NCBI GenBank assembly: GCA_015499985.1
Contig: JAAAUF010000936.1
Location: 1 to 15,815 of the forward strand
Direction of reading: 5' to 3'
Origin: Haplosporangium gracile
Lineage: Eukaryota > Mortierellomycota > Mortierellomycetes > Mortierellales > Mortierellaceae
DNA: 15,815 nucleotides
The notes under the pieces are model-generated. The model was not told the origin of the DNA. It worked only from the letters and a program-made list of their open reading frames with translations, and ran no database searches. This document shows, one piece after another, positions 1 to 10,200 of this stretch; within the stretch, counting starts at the first letter, position 1; every line of letters begins with the position of its first letter. A program made the translations under genes and the position numbers.

Positions 1-430
1 GCCCCTCTGGAGTTGTAACTGCGACACACTCCAAGAGTGGATGGGTTCACAGCTTCTATCTGAGTTAGACCTGCGAGCAGATTTCATTTTCTTGTCAATT
101 ATCAGTCATTTGTATAACAATTATTCTGTTATTGACAAAAATTAGCCACTTGCTCCCAGCTCTGATCTGAGTGCCTTAAATTGGTGGCAAAGCACGTGAT
201 AAATGTGACTGTTAAGCGACATCATTCAGTCATTTACACAAGAAACTGCCGGCTTGACCCTTCTTTGCACACTCCACAGCCAAACGAGACGGACGGACAC
301 CCACCAACTACAACCACGTACTCTTGCCTTAGGCAACCAACTCCTTCCCTTCCTTCCTCTCTCCATTCCCGCAATCCTCCTTTCTTTTTATTCCCCCCTC
401 GACATATACCCTGGCCAAACAACCTCCATC
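1..430 (+). promoter_or_regulatory. Upstream region and leader of the UIM/UBZ gene
   Basis: No coding sequence is supported here. The first part is AT-rich and includes a small hairpin (114-119 pairs with 127-132) inside a wider imperfect palindrome (94-99 pairs with 131-136). A CACGTG E-box hexamer lies at 193-198. From about 325 to 410 the plus strand becomes strongly pyrimidine-rich, as is usual for fungal core promoters and 5' leaders just before the start codon at 431. No convincing TATA box was seen. The window begins inside this stretch, so it may also hold the end of a neighbouring gene. Confidence 0.5.
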
Positions 431-3400
431 ATGGCGAGGCAGAAGGCTCTGATTCTGATTCACGAGCGTGCCGAAATGTAAACAGACTTTCTCGCTGGAC
501 TTTCTTACTTTGTGTTCAGATGTCTACCAACTTGATCTGAATGCATGTATCGACTGCTCACTGACCCAGCTGCGTTGCCTATTTCTCCCTTAGGAATAAT
601 TCTTCAGAGACAGTCGTCTCGGATTCGGACTCTGTTTCCGACAAAGACGAATGGCAGCACATGCTTGACGCGGAGGATTACAACGAGGAGGAGGCTATCA
701 GGCACGCCATCCAACAGAGTCTTCACGACCATAGCAGAGCACTAGTACTTGGAGAAGCAGATAACAGTAGCAGCAGCAACAGAGGAAGTACCAGCAACAC
801 CACTCAACAAGCCCCCAACAGCACCAAAAAGTCTAACTCTCGAGCAACCCAGTCAACTCAGTCAACAAGCGTCAAAAACCGAGCGGGCAGAATTGGTGGC
901 AAAAAGGGTCAAATGTTGATTGACCCGTGGCTGTCAGCCGATGTCTCAGGCACGGACGAAGAACAGAACCGACCTCCTCCCTCAAACACCACTCCTCGAC
1001 CCTTTCCCAACCGCCGCCAACTGAACGAGAACTCACGGCGGACCTCTCTGGGACGGTTAAGATATGAAAACGAACCAATGGTTCTGTTGTCGACAACCTC
1101 TATGACTCCTCTCCGCGACGTTACCCCTGCTCCCCGATTCGCTTCGCCCAGGCAGCAGCCGGACGTGATTGAAGTCATTGGGTCTGATTATGATGAGCCC
1201 GAGATCGAGGTGACTCAAGTGATCAGACCTCCCAAGTCTCGACGACTCAGTGCGCGCCACGACAGGGATAAGAACAAAGGAGTCGATAAGGGCAAAGGAG
1301 TGGACAGGACAACTATTTCTCCAGGATCTGCGAATAGGAAACGATTGGTATGTTATTTCAAAAAAGATATTGACTAAAGAAGTTGCCATACTGCTATAAA
1401 CTCAACTTTCTAACCTTGCGTCGCTATTTAAATGCTGGCCTCATTTTACTAGGTACGCGCAAGCTCTGTTCGATCGGTCAATGTCATCTCCAGCAGCGAG
1501 GACGAAACACGCTGCATACTTACATCCCCCACTAGGAATAGGGGAGTCACCATCGCAAGTACAAGTGATGAGGAACAGGATGATGAGCTCTCGCGCGACA
1601 CAGGAGAAAACACACTGAGATTCGATACCCACAGGAAACGTCCACCCCATCACACCATCCTGGATGATAGTATACCCGTATCTCCCTCTGCACAGGATGT
1701 CGACGGCATGTCTACTCATCCTGAATCGACCAACAAGATGCCCTGGTCGATTGCCGAAGGCCCCGAACGCGACATTGTTCTGTCGACGCCCACATCAAAA
1801 CAGAGGACGCGACACTACAACATGGTGCTGGACTCTGAGGAGGAAGAGGCATCGGACGACCAGGATGACCCACTCATCAAGTGGTCTGAGAGGAGGAGAC
1901 AGCAGTCTGCAAGCGCCAAACACCTGAGACTTCCAAAGATTGACTCCATTGTGACAGATAATGAGGAAATCTCAGCACTCCTTGATCTGGTTTCTGGCTC
2001 TGAGAACGAGCAGGATATGCCGAAACCCGCACACACAGTCCCAACAGAACCAACATGCCACGATAATGATGCTGCTGCTCCACAGCCTCCGCGAGAGGAA
2101 ATCGATCCGGAGGTGGACAAGATTCTCGCTACCGTCATGTCGCAGGATTGCTTCGACCTCTCTACCACCGACCCAGCTTTTCACGTTGTGAGTGACAATC
2201 CGGATGACTCGACTGACATTCAACTCACAAAACCTCGTCCACTGGTGCTGGGTCAACTTTCGCAGCCAAAGGAGAGTCCGCAGCATGCACAGGAGGAGCA
2301 TCAGAAATTACGGGAGACGCTGATGTTTATGGACGATATTGAGGAGTGCTCGCCATCACCTCCGCCTGAGCCACGACGAGGCAGAATTGCAAAGAACCCA
2401 TTCTTCAACTATGCGATCTTTGATCAGGTCAAGAAGAAGTCTCCCGTCGGCTCGGACAAGAAGCCACCTGAGGACGATATGCGACAACTGCAGAGGGCAG
2501 GTGAAGTCTTTGCTGGGAAAAGAACACGGAACGATGCCTTGGATGTTGGCGACAATGCGGACAACGCGGAAGAGGATGACGAAGAGCTGGAGGACCCACG
2601 GGCTAGAAGGCGGTCAGGGCAATACGGCCTTCGTTCGCCCTCTAAAAAGACTCGACTCTCGGAGATTATACCCAACAAGGCAGTGATGGAATCTGTCCTG
2701 AAGCAAGCAGCAGCCCATGCTCGTCAGCAAGGACGCGCAGCGCGCACGACGCCCAACCCTCCGACGAGGACGGAGACTATCGAATCCATCTCATTCTTCT
2801 CAGAATCTCAGCCAACTCAAGCAACTCAGTCAAGCCTTGCCCGCGTGAAGTCCCAAGTCGACGAGCTTGAGGAGATTTCCGACGACGCATGGACGCAGCA
2901 AACAGCCAAAGACCGCCATCAGCGGCTAAGTGGACTTCGCGTCATGGGTTCCCTTAACTTGGCTCCGCGCACTGCACCTGTCGCAGCTAATGTCGATAAC
3001 CAACCCATCAAAACAGTAGTGGACAGTCCGCCCTCGCCATCGCATCCAGCTCGTCCGCAAGACGAAGAAGCCATAGAGGAGATGTTGGATGGATACATGT
3101 CACCGACGCTCTCGCAGAACATGCTGGAGATTTGCCCTATTTGTCAACAAAAAATTCCTGCCGACGAGATGATGGCACACGTCGACCAAGAACTGCTCGC
3201 CCATGATCAACAAGAGGAGGAAGCTAGGCGGAGACAGGACGAGGCTTTGGCTCGGGAGTTGACAGAAACTGGGGAGGCAACACGGGTTTGGGAGACGATA
3301 CCGAGTGAGGACGAGGCAGATGGCTGGGAAATTGCACCAGGTCAAGGAGCTCCACAAGGCTGGGGAGCGTCGCAGGCTTTCCGTACTCAAGGCGATCACA

Positions 3401-5298
3401 TCGCCTTGGACTCTTTCTCAGGTAGTGACCAATTGACCCAGACGCCGCCAAAGCCTTATCTCAATGGACACAAGCGAGTCGTCGAAACATCCGGCAACTC
3501 CCGGAATGACGCTGTATCTCTGGAAACACCGACGCGTAAAGTGGGTCATCTGTCGCTTGAATCGCCCGCCTCCGCGTTGAAGCGACCAGGCCAGGGCAGT
3601 CCTCGCGACGACAGCTTTTTTGACGCGTTTTCAGGAGTTGCTGAGGACCGTTCATTTATCATCGAGGACAACGATATCTCTAACACGTACGACCTTTCCG
3701 GAATGGATAGTACGTCCAGTCAGAGCGCGTTTTACATTCAGCCAGGGCAGAAACTGCGGGACGATAACTCATCCGGAGCCTACATATCGATGCGACCTAA
3801 CGCCCGAAAGACCGCCTCCGGAGCCTCAACACGAACGTCTGCCAAGAAAACAGGCCGCGAGAAAGCGCCGTCGTCGACTGCCATCCCCGCTGGACGCCCG
3901 GCTGTGAATGAACAACCTGCAGACGATGAACTGGACGACTTTTTACTTCAACCAGAGCCGGCGTCGATGTTGAACCGATCATTCAGGACCAAAGACAAAG
4001 CGGCGGATGCCAGTACTACAGGCAAGAGTCCATCTAGGCGTAAGTTCCTCACCAAACCATCAGGCGCATCCAGTAAAAAGACGACAAGGGAACCTATCAA
4101 CCTTGACGACTCCGAGGACGACGATATCATTGTGGAATCTAAGCCGGTCACAAAAACGCTTAGGGGATCCAAAGCCAAGTCCAGCGTTCTCGAAAGTCTC
4201 CTTCCAGATAGAGTCAGACGACAGCGTCACGAACGGATCAAGGATGCTCGACGTCGGCGTTCTAATGGTCTTGCGGAGGAGGGGGACGATGATGAGATCG
4301 AGATTGGGCGGAAACAACGTGTCACGGAGAAGCTCTGGAATCAGGAGGACGACCTCTTTGATTCGGAGCAACTGGATCGACGTCAAGTCAAAGGTGTTGG
4401 TCTCGGAGGAGTCATTGGCGGGATTGGCGCCGTTGCAGGGTCTTTGAATGTATCTAAGATCACCAAGAATGCTGCTGAAGCTGCTGAAGCCGCAGCAGAA
4501 AGTGCCAGTCAAAGGCCGACCCCCACTGCTCTGTTGAAGGGGAAAGCTGTTGACAGCAACAATGGACACAGCTATCTAGATTATGACGACAATCCTTTTG
4601 CTGGTCCATCTTCATTCGAGTACGACGACCCGAATTATGGGCTGAATAGTCAGGATCTATGGGATGCCGTGGACCCTGATCGCCGTATGCGAAACGAGCG
4701 GGCTGCCGAAGGAGGGGACGGTGAAGAGGGTGAGGATGATGGTGAACCGCACCTGTCCCCATTGAACGACTTTGTAGATCTGCGGAAACATCAGGATAAC
4801 CCTGATATGGCCATGTACTTTGCACAATTCGGCATGGCTGACGGTGCCGACTATCCGACTGGAGGTCGATCAGGTGGTCGTGGACGCGGACGTGGACGAG
4901 GTCGAGGGCACGGGAAGAATGCTGCTGCCTCCGCAGCCAGCCGATCACCAGGAAAAGGGAGCGGTGTTAGCTTTGGGCCAGGAATCGAACGCATGTCGAG
5001 TACGATGGGTGTAAACGGAGAAACAGGACAGGCTGTTTTGACTGACCTTGGGATTCAGTCTGAACGCGCTGGTCCGAGCGGAGCCCACAACAATATGTTT
5101 GGAGCCGGTGGGACGCCGTTTGGAGGGTATGCCACGACAGCCAATGGAAGTATGGCGATTCGAAGCAAGCCTACCGTGAAGAGGACGACTGGCACTGCCA
5201 AGGGTGGCTGGAAGGGTCATGGTGGCTGGCGTGGATGGCGAAAATCTGGTGGTGGCGGCGCACGTGGGCGCGATCGCGGTCGCGGTCGTGGCGCTTGA
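431..5298 (+). CDS. Large disordered protein with UIM, SIM-like motifs, UBZ-like zinc finger and RG-rich tail
   Basis: Three exons: 431-477, 594-1347 and 1453-5298 (TGA), giving 1548 residues. Introns are 478-593 (GTAAAC..TTAG, phase 2) and 1348-1452 (GTATGT..CTAG, phase 0, with a CTAAC branch-like site). All three reading frames join cleanly, and the ATG at 431 follows a pyrimidine-rich leader. Visible parts: an acidic N-terminus; a UIM at about residues 46-62 (EEE, then A54 and S58 at the canonical spacing); SIM-like hydrophobic runs followed by acidic residues at 207-211, 276-279 and 1159-1161; SQ/TQ clusters near 101-105 and 719-735; a CPIC zinc-finger start at 828-831 with H843 and H851; a basic helix at 1187-1203 that could be an NLS; a Gly-rich hydrophobic run at 1248-1267; RG repeats at about 1404-1421 and at the C-terminus. 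The rest is polar and low-complexity. UIM and UBZ domains bind ubiquitin and SIMs bind SUMO. Inference: a nuclear scaffold recruited to modified chromatin, functionally like RAP80 or SLX4. No SLX4 SAP or C-terminal domain was recognised, so no orthology is claimed. Confidence 0.85.
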
Positions 5299-5885
5299 AC
5301 TCGTCCCCTTCCACTTTCCTTCATTACCCCTTCTCCTTTGAATTTTCTTTTGTTTTCCTCCCAGAGTCTGCCTTCAGCTTTCGCTCTTGTTCGTAGCTAT
5401 GTATCTCTGTTCTATGCTTTCTTTTGTATCCATATCTGTATTATTAAAACGTAATATTGCGTTCAAAAAGCCACAAACCATCTTTATCCGCAAGACCTGA
5501 TGGACACAAATAACGACGATGTTTCACCAAACTCAACCTTGGACAAACTTTGAACGCTTCCACTTTACGTCAATATGTACAGCACTATGCTTGTCAACTT
5601 TGTTTTCGGTCTAAGAACGAACGGCGAGAACTAGAAAATAAAGAAGATGGTTCATTCACACCGCTCTCATCCAGTTTATTAGATGGGGGAGGCCCCTGTA
5701 TGTGAGAGAGAGAGCGTGTGCTATGTATGAATCATGGTGACTGATCCACAGAAAAATCAAATATCAAAAAAGCGCCGCGCTGTCTTGACGCCCATCGCGC
5801 TTGGATAAGAAAAACAATAAATTGAAGCCCTTCCCTCCTTTGTTCTCCTTCCTCACTCCTCCTCCCATTTTCCTCGGGCAACGAA
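5299..5885 (+). promoter_or_regulatory. 3' flank of the UIM/UBZ gene and promoter of the GST gene
   Basis: No gene is supported in these 587 bases. The first part is T-rich and holds a likely polyadenylation signal, ATTAAA at 5443-5448. An AATAAA occurs at 5637-5642. A short GA dinucleotide run lies at about 5703-5714. A CCCCT pentamer, the core of the yeast stress response element, is at 5693-5697, about 190 bases before the GST start; it is short enough to occur by chance. A pyrimidine-rich block at about 5827-5875 runs up to the GST start codon and is typical of a fungal 5' leader. Confidence 0.5.
5443..5448 (+). terminator. Probable polyadenylation signal (ATTAAA) of the UIM/UBZ gene
   Basis: ATTAAA lies 145 bases after the stop codon, within a T-rich stretch typical of fungal 3' ends. 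It is the nearest match to AATAAA after the gene. The cleavage site cannot be read from sequence alone. Confidence 0.4.
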
Positions 5886-6972
5886 ATGACTGATACCACG
5901 GCACCAACATCGGACACGAACAACACGTTCCAGACGTCGACAGCAGCAGTAAGCACCCAAGTAGTCGTCGCAAGCTCCAGCCTTCCACCGTCGACATTCA
6001 CATCCACATCAACTCTAGGACTTGCCGCCGCTGCCGCGGCTACTTTTCAGGTCCAGGTTCAGGAAGCCCGAGAGGAGGTGGTGTACAGGATCTTATACTT
6101 TAAGCTCCATGGAATGGCAGCGACAGCTCGGATCATGTTGGCGCTCTCTGGAGCCGGTTGGGAGAGCATCTACCCTCAGGTACAACTAAAGGCAGCTTTT
6201 CCCCTTTGCATGTGTATGCATTATATCTGTCGTGCTTTAATGTTTCCTGTCCTCTTCTCCTAAAACCTTCTCAAAAATAAAAACAATAGGACTGGACGAA
6301 CGAAAAACATGAAACGCCCTTTGGACTGATGCCTATTCTCTACGAAACCCACCCTTCCTCTGGCTTGACCCTTGAGATTCCAGAATCAGAAGCTATCGAA
6401 CGCTACCTCGCCCGCAAGTTCGGATTCTGGGGCAAAGACGCCTGGGAAGAGACGGCAATCCATGTCTTTTACTGCTCTTCAAAATCAGTTCTTTCCTTAT
6501 ATGTTAACAAAGTCTTGTTGGCGTTCGCAGATACCAAGGCCAGAGAACTGGGCAAATTTGTCGAGAAGGAGGTACCAGTTTGGATTGCGCAGCATGAGAA
6601 GTGGTTAGGGAGGAGTCAGACCCCTGGATTCTATGTCGGCGACCTGGTATGTTTCTCCCTACACTTTGTGCGTTTACCTGTTAATTAGACGATACATGGT
6701 GCAAAGTCCTACAAAAGGCATTAACTATCCACGACTTCCATATTTTGACAAAATAGATATCAATTGCAGACATCTACTCGGTAGTCTGCTTGGACAGATT
6801 CCTGACAATCCCTGAATGCAAGGATCTGTTCTCTCGTGAGAAGACACCAAACTTGTTCAAGCTGAAGCATAACCTCGAGAGCTACTCACGCTACACTGCC
6901 TGGATGACTTCGCCCGAGTTTGAAGCCATCAACATCTCAACCCGCCAGCGACTCGCCGTCCTCAAGGGATAA
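5886..6972 (+). CDS. Glutathione S-transferase-like protein with N-terminal low-complexity extension
   Basis: Three exons: 5886-6179, 6290-6646 and 6757-6972 (TAA), giving 288 residues; both introns are phase 0 with GT..AG ends (6180-6289 and 6647-6756). The thioredoxin-like GST domain starts near residue 66. It has a LYF motif with Y71 as the likely catalytic tyrosine, a GMAATARI helix 1, a cis-proline region (MPI, P113), and the E130-S131 glutathione-contacting pair followed by AIERYLARK. The C-terminal helical domain follows, with GDL/ISIADI spanning the last splice junction, a typical GST motif that fixes the acceptor at 6757. The layout resembles sigma-class or prostaglandin-D-synthase-like GSTs, which conjugate glutathione to electrophiles or isomerise lipids in the cytosol. 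The first 60 residues, rich in Ser, Thr, Ala and Val, are absent from ordinary GSTs of about 200-220 residues. They lack the basic residues of a mitochondrial presequence, and no later ATG would keep helix 1 intact. The substrate is unknown. Confidence 0.9.
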
Positions 6973-6981
6973 ACTTTTGCA

Positions 6982-6987
6982 AATAAA
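6982..6987 (+). terminator. Polyadenylation signal (AATAAA) of the GST gene
   Basis: A canonical AATAAA lies 10 bases after the stop codon, in an A/T-rich stretch followed by a T run. This would give a very short 3' UTR, plausible in a compact fungal genome with a convergent neighbour ending at 7208. Confidence 0.5.
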
Positions 6988-7207
6988 AAAGTCATATTTT
7001 TTAAGGATTCTTTGATACATGATAGTTCTACAAATCGAGTGCGATACCAGAATAACGCATTGTGTTGGATGTAGGGAGTAGTCGCAGAGAGAGAAGTCTT
7101 GACTGTAAGGGAGGAGGGGGTATGTGTACAGGGACCGTAAGGCCCGAAGGATGATATACAATGTAAAGAAAAGGACAAAAAGGATGGTGGTGTGGCGATA
7201 AAAGTAC

Positions 7208-10200
7208 CTAAGACCTGTTGTTGCTCCCAAAGGGACGCCTAACAGGTTTGACAAGCGTAGGTCGGATCACCTTACGAGGTCCCTCCGCGCTATTCATCAG
7301 ACCTGATTTGCCCGTTCCAAATGCCGTCCTTCCTGATGCGGTCTTTGTTATCGGTGCTGCAGGACCAGTACCAGCCCCACTGTGAGGTTTCTCCTGGAAA
7401 GGGTTGTCGCCCTGGGCGCCATGCATGTTGTTGCTAATGTCGGTGAGGCTGGCTGCATCCCTGTCACTTGTCTCCATCGCCACGGCAGATCTCTTAGACA
7501 ACACTGATCCTGTTTGGGCGCTTGAACCTGGCATAGTCTTCTTGACAAATCCTGGTCGAACGGGTCTGCTAATATGCCCCCCGTTATGAAGCGACACAAT
7601 TGGGACAGATGGTCTGGTCTCGACACTGTTCTCCTTCTCCTTCTCCACCCCCTGGACAAATGATTGGGACGACCTCCTTGAAGTGGGCGCTGAGGATGCC
7701 AGCGATCTCTCCTCGTTCGATACTGGACTCAGCATCTCAACCGACGTCGACTCCTGATCAAGAGGAGCGACCTCCTCATTTGCTCGTTCTACCTCCATCA
7801 TCGGCCGAGAATCGACGCACAGTTGTGGGAGGGAAGTGTACACGCTAGAGGATTTTTCGTCCAGAGGGGACGATGGTCTTGAGCTCTCTTCGGTATCGGA
7901 TGACTCTCTAGAATAATCCTTCTCCATCGCGAGCTCAGTAGTGAACACTTTGACGCGTCCCAGTTCCCTGAACTCTCTCAACAGATCCTGCGATGGTCGA
8001 GTCACACCCCAGCTGTGAGGGTACTTGTACTTTCGGCGGGATGGTGTTCTTCCGGTGGAGTCATCGACCTTGAGACGGTGGGGCACAAGACTCTCTGTTT
8101 CCTCACGTGTCACCCCCAAGTTGTGTTGAACATCGTCGTTGAATAGGCGCATCTGGTCACTGGCAGCAGTGACCTATTGGGACAAACAAACAAACAAGTA
8201 CTAATGTTAAAGTCATATCCACATGATGCAAATATCAGCCTTAACATCGACTCGTAACTTGAAATGAAACCTACGTCTTCAGAAGTCTTGCGGTAAACAG
8301 CCTCGACTCCAGCAGTCGACGTTGTTGTGCGAAGTGAAAGATCCTTGAGCGCAGTAATGGTGTGATCGGAGGTCTGGTCGTACAACCTGGCCATGGCAGC
8401 CTGTTGGGATTGAGCCTGCTCGTGTCCCTGAAGGGCCTTTGAGCTCCAATCAGCCATTCTAGACTGCATCGTCGCCTGCTGAGCCTCCAATCTTTCCTGC
8501 AGACCAACACTCAGAAGATCCGCCTTTGCAATCAAAAGACCACCCTCGCGAGTGACCCTGGCCTTGATCTCAATCCCATCCGCCTCCAATACCTTCCGCG
8601 ACTCTGAGAATTGGTCGATCCGCTTAGCTCCCTGCACTCCAAGCTCTCGGGTCCATGATTGTTGTTGGGTATGAGCTGCACTCAACCGACCTGTCGACTC
8701 TTCCAAAGCATCGTGAGTGTCCGTGAAATGACGCATCAAAGTACTGGTCTGGTCCTTCAGGAAACCGTCCACCAAGCCACTAATGTCCTTGAGAAGTGTT
8801 GCCTTTTGTCCCTCCCTCAGTGCTTCCTGGTCCTGAAGCTGTTGTCGAAGGGCCTGGTTCTGGCGCGCCAAAAACTCAATCTCCTTGGCAGTCGATTTCT
8901 CGTATGCGTCCAGAGCATCCTGAATCTGACGGACACTATCTCTCGAGAACGCCGCCGACTCATCAACAAGTCCAAGCATCCCGGACGTCAATCCTTCGTG
9001 TTGCTTTTCGACGTAACCAGTGTAAGTCGCCAAGGCCATCTTCAAAGAATCGAACCCCTCAATTGCCGATGATGTGGTGCTCTGGGTGCTAGCGTTCAGG
9101 AATTCGCATGTCTCTGCACGCAACGTCTCGAACTCTTTCTTGAAGGCCAAGCCGCTCTCTGTGCCGCTGACATCGAGAGCTTGGAACGAAGCCATAGCCT
9201 TGTCCATACGCTCCAGCTGGGCCGTCACAAATGTTTTGGCACTCTCTGCACCCTCCGTCGCCTTCTTGAATGCCTCGTCCATGCGCTGCGTCACCGAAGT
9301 CAAGAGTCCGCCTTGTTTGGCCCCAAACTGTTCAATGCGGCCACCAAGCTCGCCGGAGAGGGCCAATAGCTTCTCCTGGAACTCGGCAAGGGCCTCTCTA
9401 TTCTCCCGCTCGATCATGGTCTTTCTTTCCAACTTCTCGTGCAGACCCTTGATATCCTTGACACTGGTGGTGAGGGTGGAACGCAGACCTGCAGCGATAG
9501 AGTTGAGCTTGGTTTCGGTGTGGGCGTGGGCCTGGCGCAAAATGGTCTCCTCCTCCAGAATCTGCTTGGTCTTCGTCAATTCCTCAAGGGTCTCTTCCAG
9601 CTCGGCACGTTTGGTCTCAAGCTCAGCGTTAGACACTCCAAGCTTGTACTCGGCTGTGGTCAGGAGCTTCATGTTCTCCCTGAACTTTTCCTCCAACAAC
9701 TGCAGTTCTTGTGCGACCTTCTCAGCCTGCTTTTGAGTTTCACCCACGAGATCCTTGTTGCTAGTCGCCTCATCCAAAAGTGCCTGATACGATTCCTGCG
9801 TCATGAAAACACCGTTCTTCTCGCGGGTGGCCTAATAACATTGTAGTGAATCAGAAACAATACAAGATTAAATAAAGCGACGTTTTTGGGCTCCTTCTAG
9901 AACCATTTTCTCGTAATCTGGCTGAACTTACGTTGAGATCTGCCTTGAGACGATCAATTTCCACAAGGTACTCCTTTATAAGAGCCTTCTTGGTCATCTT
10001 TTGGTTAATCTCAGGCGTGTTCTTGATATTCTTGGCACGGTTGGCGTAGTTGAGCGTGCTGAATGTTTCTTCCAGGCAGGACCGAGCTGGTGAGATGGTG
10101 GCGATGATACATGTCTTTGTCTTGCCTCCAAGCGAATCTTCCAACAAACGTGTCAGTTTACTCTCCCTGTTGTTCCATTGTGAAAAGTCATAATGTCAGT

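Noticed and set aside
193..198. CACGTG E-boxes as a shared regulatory signal
   Set aside because: Copies occur at 193 and 11716 in flanks but also inside exons near 5261 and 8104. That is about the chance frequency for a hexamer in 15.8 kb.
661..1377. ATG at 661 as the start of a separate 238-residue protein
   Set aside because: The frame is open upstream to an acceptor at 593 and joins the ATG exon at 431. The apparent stop after 1347 lies inside an intron with GTATGT..CTAG ends.
4060..4948. Long antisense open frames across the UIM/UBZ gene
   Set aside because: They overlap a well-supported coding exon, have no domain signal, and are explained by biased codon use on the sense strand.
1708..5298. 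ATG at 1708 as an independent gene start
   Set aside because: The frame is open back to a good acceptor at 1452 and continues the acidic, SIM-containing sequence from exon 2, so the ATG is internal.
431..5298. Assignment of the first gene as SLX4 or RAP80
   Set aside because: The motif set is similar, but no SLX4 SAP, BTB or C-terminal SLX1-binding domain and no RAP80 partner region were recognised. Motif similarity alone does not show orthology.
8659..9846. Plus-strand open frames opposite the kinesin stalk
   Set aside because: They are shadows of the heptad-rich exon and show no independent start context or motifs.
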